From positions 1 to 12,573 of the forward strand of contig JAHEZA010000025.1 in assembly GCA_023251335.1 (NCBI GenBank): 12,573 nucleotides of DNA. Reading direction: 5' to 3'. The first letter of the stretch is position 1. Every line of letters starts with the position of its first letter. Origin of the DNA: Chitinophagaceae bacterium. GTDB taxonomy: Bacteria > Bacteroidota > Bacteroidia > Chitinophagales > Chitinophagaceae. Shown one piece after another: positions 6,075-12,573 of the stretch. Position numbers and translations under genes: made by a program. The notes under the pieces were generated by a model, which did no database searches, was not told the origin of the DNA, and worked only from the letters and a program-made list of their open reading frames with translations.

Positions 6075-8474
6075 ATGCTTAAAAATTATTTTAAAACCGC
6101 ATGGCGGAATATTATTAAGAACAAATTTTATTCTGCTGTAAATATTATTGGATTGTCAACCGGAATCGCTTTCACTATGTTGATCGCGGCTTATATATGG
6201 AGCGAACTTCAGGTGAATAGAAGTCTGAAAAATGGCGATAGGCAATACATCATCCAAAGCAAATGGAAAAATCAGAATGAAGGTTTTCCGCTGGCAACAT
6301 TAGGGCCTTTAGCGCAGGAATTAAAACAAAGATATCCTGATCTTGTTGCGAATTATTACAGGTATGATGGTGTTACTTCTAATGTTTCAAAAGGAGATAA
6401 AAGTTTTCGTGAAAATTTGCAGATCGGTGATAGCACTTTATTAAACATGTATGGGTTTACTTTGCTGCACGGCAATACAGCAACGGCTTTGAAAAGTCCT
6501 TTTACTGTTGTGATTACAAAAGATAAAGCAGTGAAATATTTTGGAAAAACAGATGTTGTTGGACAGACGATAACAATAGAAAGTTTCCAGGGATCGAAGC
6601 ATGATTTTTTAATAACCGGTGTGCTTAATGACATTCAAAAAAATTCTGTTACTGATTTAATTGACGCCTACCCGGGATCATTTTACGTATCATCAGATAA
6701 CCTCAATTTTTTCGGTCGCAACATGAGTTGGCAAAATGCTTTTATTGTTAGTTATATTGAATTGAAGAAAGGCGTTTCTCCAAAAGATATTGAACATCCA
6801 ATTGATCATCTGATAAAGCAAAATGCTCCTGCTCAAATGGCCGCTGATCTCAAACCAGAGCTTGTTCCGTTAAGTGATTTGTATTTATCAGCCAATAACA
6901 ATCTTGTTGAAAAAACAATGTATGCATTATCTGCAATTGCATTGTTTATTTTAATAATGGCGATCATCAATTTCATCAACATGAGTGTAAGCCGCTCTGC
7001 TATAAGAATGCGTGAGATTGGAATCCGGAAAGTTTTGGGGGGATTGAAAAAACAATTGATTTTTCAATTTCTTATTGAATCCATTATTCTTGTATTTATT
7101 ACTACTTTGTTCGCATTACTGATCTATGTTTTAACCCAAAATTTATTCAGTAAAATCGTGGGAAAAGAAATTCCTTCATTTACTGATTTCCCTTTATACT
7201 TTATTGTTTTTCCAATTTTATTTATTGTATTAATTGGATTTATTGCAGGCATTTATCCTGCGTTTGTTTTGTCATCATTAAAGTCAGTTGAATCACTCAA
7301 AGGAAAATTAACATCAGTAAAAGATAATGTGTTGCTAAGAAAATCATTGATCTCATTTCAATTTATAACAGCAACTGTTGCGTTTGTTGGAGCTATCATT
7401 ATATCTCAGCAGATAAACATGTTTCTCACAAGTAATCTCGGCTACAATAAAGATTATATTTTGTCTGCACAAGTGCCGAGAGACTGGACACCCCAGGGCG
7501 TAAATAAAATGGAAATTATCCGCAACCAGTTAGCGGCAATGCCACAGGTAAATAATGTGTGTCTCTCTTACGAAATACCTGACGGCAATAATAGCGGCAG
7601 CGCGCAGTTATATAAATTTGGATCAGATTCAACGGAAGCCATAACCACGCAATCATTAACAACTGATGAAAATTATTTAAGCGTTTATAAAATTCCTTTA
7701 AAAGCAGGTTCTTTTTTTGAAGGACACGCACAAGATTCCGGGGAAATAATTTTAAATGAAACAGCGGTAACTGCACTTGGTTTTAAAAATGTATCAGATG
7801 CAATCGGTCAGGAAATAAGAATTCCCGGAGATCCAACAATCTTTACGGTGAAGGGTGTAACGGATGATTTTCATTTTGGAGGTATGCAGCAAAAAATTGC
7901 ACCCATAGTTTTTTTTAATGTACAGTTTGGAATTATTTACCGTTACCTGTCAATAAAAACAAAACCTGGCAATGTTCCTGAAACTATAAATGCTTTGCAG
8001 AAAAAATGGGCTGCATTAATGCCTGGCGCTCCATTTGAATATAAATTTATGGATGATACTTTAGCCAAATTGTATAAATCAGAAATACAATTAAAAAAAG
8101 CTTCTTACACGGCAACTGTTTTAGCATTAATCATTGTTTTACTGGGCGTACTTGGCCTTATTTCTTTAAGTATTCAAAAGCGTACAAAAGAAATCGGGAT
8201 TAGAAAAGTGTTAGGTTCGTCCGTAACCGGCATCATGTCTTTGTTTATGAAAGAATTTTTAGGGATCATCTTATTTGCAGCCGTGATTGCTTGTCCGTTA
8301 TCCTACATCATAATGAACAAATGGCTGCAGGAATATGCATACAGGATAAATATAACAGCGCTGCCTTTTATAATATCAGTTTTTATTCTTGGTTTTATAA
8401 CGGCAATATTAATAGTAACACAAACAATAAAAGCAGCAATGACCAATCCGGTGAATAGCCTGAAGAGCGAGTAA
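6075..8474 (+). CDS. FtsX/MacB-type ABC transporter permease, duplicated form (P3)
   Basis: A 799-residue permease. The start at 6075 gives MLKNYFKTAWRNI; an in-frame ATG at 6021 would read through the palindromic repeat and is rejected. Hydrophobic segments lie at about 20-43, 281-304, 333-354, 373-399, 423-445, 677-700, 726-747 and 763-783, with periplasmic domains at about 44-278 and 446-675. The coupling loops are REIGIRKVLGG (313-323) and KEIGIRKVLGS (705-715), both close to consensus. The tail NPVNSLKSE is a variant of the P1/P2 tail, and the preceding VTQTIKAA replaces SFQAIKAA. Its first 30 coding bases after the start (6081-6110) match P1 (81-110) at 29 of 30 positions although the rest differs strongly. 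The gene looks more AT-rich than its neighbours, by eye only. No ATPase domain; substrate unknown. Confidence 0.93.
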   Translation: MLKNYFKTAWRNIIKNKFYSAVNIIGLSTGIAFTMLIAAYIWSELQVNRSLKNGDRQYIIQSKWKNQNEGFPLATLGPLAQELKQRYPDLVANYYRYDGVTSNVSKGDKSFRENLQIGDSTLLNMYGFTLLHGNTATALKSPFTVVITKDKAVKYFGKTDVVGQTITIESFQGSKHDFLITGVLNDIQKNSVTDLIDAYPGSFYVSSDNLNFFGRNMSWQNAFIVSYIELKKGVSPKDIEHPIDHLIKQNAPAQMAADLKPELVPLSDLYLSANNNLVEKTMYALSAIALFILIMAIINFINMSVSRSAIRMREIGIRKVLGGLKKQLIFQFLIESIILVFITTLFALLIYVLTQNLFSKIVGKEIPSFTDFPLYFIVFPILFIVLIGFIAGIYPAFVLSSLKSVESLKGKLTSVKDNVLLRKSLISFQFITATVAFVGAIIISQQINMFLTSNLGYNKDYILSAQVPRDWTPQGVNKMEIIRNQLAAMPQVNNVCLSYEIPDGNNSGSAQLYKFGSDSTEAITTQSLTTDENYLSVYKIPLKAGSFFEGHAQDSGEIILNETAVTALGFKNVSDAIGQEIRIPGDPTIFTVKGVTDDFHFGGMQQKIAPIVFFNVQFGIIYRYLSIKTKPGNVPETINALQKKWAALMPGAPFEYKFMDDTLAKLYKSEIQLKKASYTATVLALIIVLLGVLGLISLSIQKRTKEIGIRKVLGSSVTGIMSLFMKEFLGIILFAAVIACPLSYIIMNKWLQEYAYRINITALPFIISVFILGFITAILIVTQTIKAAMTNPVNSLKSE

Positions 8475-8480
8475 GACAAT

Positions 8481-8524
8481 TGAAAATAGCGAAAAGAAAT
8501 CGGTATTATTTGTTGGTTTACTGT
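8481..8524 (+). repeat. Direct repeat upstream of P4, unit 1
   Basis: This block starts tgaaaatag and ends with attatttgttggttt plus ACTGT. It recurs in diverged form at 8581-8618; the last 21 bases of each unit agree at 20 positions. The core is also found at 8-22 before P1. The two units sit in the 207-base spacer between P3 and P4, where no gene is seen. They may be paired regulatory sites for P4 or the product of a local duplication. Confidence 0.55.
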
Positions 8525-8580
8525 AAATCTGAAACCAGAATAGCGGCCACCACTAATGCGTCTCTATAAAAATGCAAATG

Positions 8581-8618
8581 TGAAAAATAGAAATACTTAT
8601 TATTTGTTTGTTTACTGT
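8581..8618 (+). repeat. Direct repeat upstream of P4, unit 2
   Basis: Second, slightly shorter unit of the repeat begun at 8481, starting exactly 100 bases later. It ends 63 bases before the P4 start codon, similar to the 52 bases between the copy at 8-22 and P1. The comparable spacing favours a regulatory meaning over chance, but no known promoter consensus fits cleanly. Confidence 0.5.
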
Positions 8619-8681
8619 TCAAAAAAGAGATAAGATAACAGTTATGGAAACACGAAGTTAAAAAACTAAAAACTAATCAGA

Positions 8682-11102
8682 ATGTTTAAAAATTACCTTC
8701 TCCTTGCAATGCGCAACATGCGCAAAAACAAGCTGCACACATTCATCAACGTTGGTGGAATGACCGTGGCTTTTATCTGCAGTACATTTATACTTTTGTT
8801 AGTGTACAGGCATTTCACTTACGATAATTTTGAACTGAACAAGGATAAATTATATAAGGTATATGACTATGCTATTGGCCCTAACGGCGAAGAAACGGCC
8901 ACCTCCATGCCCTACCCTCTGACACCTGCGCTGAAAGCCGAAAATATCGGAATCGAAAAAGCAACCAGGATTTTTGAACGTGGAAAATTAGTGCGCTATA
9001 AAGATAAAACGCTTGACATGTCAACCACTATGGTTGATCCTGACTTTCTAAACATGTTTACCTTCCGGGTTGTAAAGGGAAATGCCATCAACCCTTTAAG
9101 TGATGTAAGCAACACAGTAATCACTGAAAAAACTGCCGGTAAATTATTTGACAAAGAAGATCCAATCGGAAAAAACATTGAAGTAAGATTAGGCGCGGAC
9201 TGGTATCGTCTCACGGTTGTCGCTGTGGTCAAAGACTTTCCTGCTAACTCAACAATAAAGTTTTCCCTGCTCGCCCGTACAGAATTAAATCCCGATTATC
9301 CCATGATGCAAAATTTATGGGATAGCCGGAACCATTCCGTATATGTACAACTAGCCAATAACACAACAGAACAACAGGTCGAAACCAGGCTAAGAAGTTT
9401 TGTAAAAAAATATACACCTGTTGATGTAGCGCTTGAAAAAAAGAGTGGTTATAAAGAAGATAAAAATGGTGATTACAGCAGTCTGCGTTTATTACCATTT
9501 ACCCAGGAACATTTCAATTCACAAATTGGAAGCGGAGGAACGGTAAGTAAAGCTTTTTTATATACGTTGTTACTTATCAGTTTTGTTATCATACTAATCG
9601 CTTCATTCAATTTTGTAAATCTTAATGTTGGATTGTCGTTTACACGAACGAAAGAAATGGGAATTCGTAAATGCCTTGGCGCCGGTAAGCGCCAGGTATG
9701 GTTACAGGTTTGGGGCGAGAGTTTTATGATGGTGCTGATTTCAATGCTTTTGGCTATTGCTGTGGTGGATTTACTAATCAGAAATTTTAATAAAACATTT
9801 GATAACTCAATGGACGCAGGAATGTTGTTTAGTCCTGCAATTACGGGTATTTTAATTCTATTGGTTTTAGCTGTTTCGCTGATTGCTTCAGGTTATCCAT
9901 CGTCAATTATGGCCAGCCTTAAAACAGTAGAAATTTTAAAGGGCAAAATAAGTATTAAGAAACCGGGAATGTTACGCAATGCATTAATTGTAACTCAGTT
10001 TGTAATTGCTATCGTACTTATGTGTTGCACCATCATCATTTTTCAACAATTTAATTATGTGCGCGCGGCTCCATTGGGTTATAACACAACTTCTATTATA
10101 AGCATTCCTATAAAAGATAATATAAATGGAAAAGATATTATTGACAAAATGCGCACGAGGCTTGCATCACAATCATCAGTAATTGCTGTATCAGGCAGCA
10201 ATGCTAATCTTGGCTTGGGCGAAGATGGTTCCACCAGTACTTCAGTAATGTGCTTCACTTATGGAGATAAAAATATTTGCGGACAAGTTATAAACGGAGA
10301 TTATGATTTTTTAAAAGCGCTTGGAATAAAACCGGTTTCGGGTCGTGATTTTTCTGCGGATCACCCCGGAGATACAGGCACAGCCGTAATAGCCACTGAA
10401 AGCTATGCGGCGCAGTTTGGAAAAAATGATATTGCCGGCTTTTCGTATTATCCGGACAGCGCCCTTCCAAAAATAACCATTGTTGGTATCATCCCCGACT
10501 TCAAACTTAATTCGATAAAAAGACAACAAAAACCTTTGGTAATATCACTAAGCAGTGATAAAAACTTAAGTTATGTATGGATCAAAGTAATCACCTCCAA
10601 CCCGACCGTAACAATGAATATGATAAAAAATGTTTACAGTACGGTGGAGCCTGGTGTTGAGTTTAAAGGATCATTTGTTAATGAAAATATTGACAGGTTA
10701 TACAGAGATGAGCAAATGATGGCAAAGCTCTTTTCTATTGCAGCCTGCATTGCTATCATTCTTTCCTGCATGGGATTGTTTGGTATGGCGTCGATTATTA
10801 TTCGCCAACGGGTAAAAGAAATCGGTGTGCGCAAAGTGTTGGGAGCAACTGTGAACGGTATTGTTACTTTAGTCAGCAAGGAATTCATAAAACCTGTATT
10901 AATTGCTATCCTGATTGCGATACCAGTTGGCTGGTGGATTATGAGCGCCTGGCTGCAGGATTTTGCATACCGGGTAAATATACATTGGTGGGTTTTTGGT
11001 ATCGCAGGATTTGTTGCTATCTTAATTTCAATTCTGACAATCAGTTTCCAGGCGATAAAAGCGGCGAGGGCAAATCCTGTTCAATCTTTGCGAACAGAGT
11101 GA
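8682..11102 (+). CDS. FtsX/MacB-type ABC transporter permease, duplicated form (P4)
   Basis: An 806-residue permease, the most divergent at its N-terminus (MFKNYLLLAMRNMRKNKLHT). Hydrophobic segments lie at about 20-43, 291-315, 344-366, 383-409, 432-455, 682-706, 735-756 and 767-790; periplasmic domains lie at about 44-288 and 456-680. The coupling loops are KEMGIRKCLGA (324-334) and KEIGVRKVLGA (712-722). In the first half, FVNLNVGLSFTRTK replaces the INFMNLSTARSEKR form of P2 and P5. The second half is conventional and ends SFQAIKAARANPVQSLRTE, with 17 bases (11046-11062) identical to the same place in P1 and P2. It has the longest leader of the complete permeases (207 bases from P3) with a direct repeat, so it may have its own promoter. 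It is probably an inner-membrane partner of an ATPase encoded elsewhere; substrate unknown. Confidence 0.93.
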   Translation: MFKNYLLLAMRNMRKNKLHTFINVGGMTVAFICSTFILLLVYRHFTYDNFELNKDKLYKVYDYAIGPNGEETATSMPYPLTPALKAENIGIEKATRIFERGKLVRYKDKTLDMSTTMVDPDFLNMFTFRVVKGNAINPLSDVSNTVITEKTAGKLFDKEDPIGKNIEVRLGADWYRLTVVAVVKDFPANSTIKFSLLARTELNPDYPMMQNLWDSRNHSVYVQLANNTTEQQVETRLRSFVKKYTPVDVALEKKSGYKEDKNGDYSSLRLLPFTQEHFNSQIGSGGTVSKAFLYTLLLISFVIILIASFNFVNLNVGLSFTRTKEMGIRKCLGAGKRQVWLQVWGESFMMVLISMLLAIAVVDLLIRNFNKTFDNSMDAGMLFSPAITGILILLVLAVSLIASGYPSSIMASLKTVEILKGKISIKKPGMLRNALIVTQFVIAIVLMCCTIIIFQQFNYVRAAPLGYNTTSIISIPIKDNINGKDIIDKMRTRLASQSSVIAVSGSNANLGLGEDGSTSTSVMCFTYGDKNICGQVINGDYDFLKALGIKPVSGRDFSADHPGDTGTAVIATESYAAQFGKNDIAGFSYYPDSALPKITIVGIIPDFKLNSIKRQQKPLVISLSSDKNLSYVWIKVITSNPTVTMNMIKNVYSTVEPGVEFKGSFVNENIDRLYRDEQMMAKLFSIAACIAIILSCMGLFGMASIIIRQRVKEIGVRKVLGATVNGIVTLVSKEFIKPVLIAILIAIPVGWWIMSAWLQDFAYRVNIHWWVFGIAGFVAILISILTISFQAIKAARANPVQSLRTE

Positions 11103-11113
11103 GCAAAACGAAT

Positions 11114-11131
11114 TCCCGGCTTGTTTCGGGA
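11114..11131. terminator. Weak hairpin after P4
   Basis: tcccg (11114-11118) and cggga (11127-11131) form a five-base GC-rich stem with an eight-base loop, starting 11 bases after the P4 stop codon. There is no run of T after it, so it is only a possible terminator or 3'-end stabiliser. Confidence 0.25.
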
Positions 11132-11237
11132 TGGATGATTTGAGGCGCAAATAAATTCAATTTGAAAATGAAAAATAATAATCAGGAATAAAAAAAGCTA
11201 TCAGCGATACTTACACTAAAATTCAAAATAATACATA

Positions 11238-12573
11238 ATGCTTACAAACTACTTTAAAATCGCCTTCAGAAATCTTTGGAAGAATAAAGGGTTTTCGCTC
11301 ATAAATATTGCCGGCCTTGCTGTGGGTATGGCAAGTGCTATGCTTATTTTATTATGGATACAAAATGAAATGAGCCACGACCGCTTTTTTACTAAAGCCG
11401 ACCGTATATATACCTTGAATAATCGCGATAAATTCAATGGCGAATTGTGGGCGTGGAATACAACACCTAAAATTCTCGTGCCGACATTGAAGCATGAATT
11501 CCCTGATATTGAAGAAGCAGTGCGATATACTAATCAAAATAGTTTTTTATTCACAGTTGGCGATAAACATTTAAATGTATCAGGAGCGTTTACCGATTCC
11601 GGCTTCTTCAAAATCTTTGACCTTCCCTTTATAAACGGCAATCCCAATACGGCATTGGATAAAATAAACAGCATAGTTATTACACAGCAACTTTCTAAAA
11701 AATTGTTTGGTGATGAAAATGCAATGGGCAAGGTTATTAAAATTGACAGCACAGACTATTTTACGGTTTCCGGTGTTTTAAAAAGCCTGCCCAATAATAC
11801 AAGTTTTGATTTTGAATACCTGTTGCCCTGGGCTTATATGAAAAAAATAGGACAGGATGATGAATATTGGGGCAATAATTCAATAAGAAGTTATGTATTG
11901 CTGAAACCCGGTGTTAAACAAACCGCTTTTGATGCAAAGATTAAAAATGTAACCATCAATCATACAAAAGGTGACGATGACCAATCAACTACACAAGTGT
12001 TCACACAGTTGCTTAAAGACAGGTGGCTATACTCCAAATCAGAAAATGGCCAGTATGTTGGAGGCAGGATTGAAACAGTGAAATTATTTTTTATCATAGC
12101 TGCATTCATTCTTTTAATTGCCTGCATCAACTTTATGAATTTAAGTACCGCAAGAAGTGAAAAGCGTGCGAAAGAAGTAGGCATCCGTAAGGTGGTTGGC
12201 GCTCAAAAATCGTTACTTATTGTACAGTTTATTGGTGAAAGTATCTTACTTGCATTTCTTGCTTTTATATTGGCAATAATAATTGTAGAAATAAGCTTAG
12301 CCGGCTTTAATAATTTAGTTGACAAACAGCTATCCATTGATTTCGGGAATATATCTTATTGGTTATTTGCTGTTGCGTTTATTGTTTTTACCGGCATACT
12401 TGCAGGCAGCTATCCTGCCTTTTATCTTTCCTCTTTTAAACCGGTAAGTGTTTTAAAAGGTACATCTAAAGCAGGCAATGCATTGGTAACACCGAGAAAA
12501 GTATTGGTGATATCACAATTTACTTTTGCTATTGCATTAATTATATGCACCATTATTGTTGGGCGGCAAATAG
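11238..12573 (+). CDS. FtsX/MacB-type ABC transporter permease, 5' part (P5, cut by window edge)
   Basis: Reading from the ATG at 11238 stays open for 445 codons to the window edge; the final 'tag' is out of frame (the last codons read CGG CAA ATA). The protein begins MLTNYFKIAFRNLWKNKGFS and covers the first half of a permease. Hydrophobic segments lie at about 20-43, 281-303, 331-353, 373-397 and 421-441, with one periplasmic domain at about 44-278. It contains ACINFMNLSTARSEKRAKEV (295-314) and coupling loop KEVGIRKVVGA (312-322), then SYPAFYLSSFKPVSVLKG. These blocks, and RWLYSKSENGQYVGGRI at about 262-278, place it next to P2. About 350 more residues are expected beyond the edge. A 135-base spacer without a gene separates it from P4. 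Function beyond ATPase-driven permease is not readable. Confidence 0.92.
   Translation, partial: MLTNYFKIAFRNLWKNKGFSLINIAGLAVGMASAMLILLWIQNEMSHDRFFTKADRIYTLNNRDKFNGELWAWNTTPKILVPTLKHEFPDIEEAVRYTNQNSFLFTVGDKHLNVSGAFTDSGFFKIFDLPFINGNPNTALDKINSIVITQQLSKKLFGDENAMGKVIKIDSTDYFTVSGVLKSLPNNTSFDFEYLLPWAYMKKIGQDDEYWGNNSIRSYVLLKPGVKQTAFDAKIKNVTINHTKGDDDQSTTQVFTQLLKDRWLYSKSENGQYVGGRIETVKLFFIIAAFILLIACINFMNLSTARSEKRAKEVGIRKVVGAQKSLLIVQFIGESILLAFLAFILAIIIVEISLAGFNNLVDKQLSIDFGNISYWLFAVAFIVFTGILAGSYPAFYLSSFKPVSVLKGTSKAGNALVTPRKVLVISQFTFAIALIICTIIVGRQI

Noticed and set aside
8644..8661. Five-codon reading METRS before P4, a possible leader peptide
   Set aside because: Too short, no regulatory codon run or paired hairpins around it; chance is sufficient.
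11157..11164. tcaatttg as a -7 promoter element for P5
   Set aside because: It is one base off TAnnTTTG, but the nearest upstream TTG is only 14 bases away, outside the usual spacing.
12571..12573. Stop codon of P5 at the window edge
   Set aside because: The 'tag' is out of frame; the P5 reading ends in ATA plus one base, so the gene is open at the edge.

Overview
The window looks like chromosomal DNA from a member of the Bacteroidota, most likely Chitinophagia or Sphingobacteriia. This is inferred from four things: AT-rich DNA, starts without Shine-Dalgarno sequences, duplicated FtsX/MacB-type permeases carrying the INFxNLSTARSxxRxKEVGIRK signature, and a DUF2807-like secreted protein. No species call is possible. 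Every gene lies on the + strand.

Layout: P1 (75-2465) is a complete permease. It is followed by a palindromic repeat and the short wreck of another permease (2472-2662). Next come a small exported beta-repeat protein (2761-3510), permease P2 (3593-5980), a second copy of the same palindromic repeat (5986-6073), and permease P3 (6075-8474). A 207-bp spacer with a diverged direct repeat leads to permease P4 (8682-11102). After a 135-bp spacer, permease P5 starts at 11238 and runs off the right edge still open (445 codons seen). That gives four full-length permeases of 795-806 residues, one 5' partial and one degenerate remnant.

The permeases share one plan: one N-terminal helix, a periplasmic MacB-PCD-like domain, four helices, a second periplasmic domain and three helices. 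Each half has a cytoplasmic KEIGIRKVLGA-type loop. All four complete copies end in NPVxSL(R/K)(S/T)E. None carries an ATPase domain, and no Walker A/B protein is encoded in the window, so any partner ATPase must be supplied from elsewhere. In the family, such proteins use cytoplasmic ATP hydrolysis to drive conformational work on periplasmic substrates or partners. The substrate here cannot be read from the sequence. P2 and P5 form one visible subfamily; P1, P3 and P4 are more divergent.

The most informative structure is not a gene. An ungapped 187-bp segment is present twice (2409-2595 and 5924-6110) with 164/187 identical bases by hand count. It consists of the 3' end of one permease, the palindromic spacer and the 5' end of the next permease. 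It is far better conserved than the bodies of the permeases it joins. This points to recent duplication, conversion or deletion at permease junctions, and it explains the remnant after P1.
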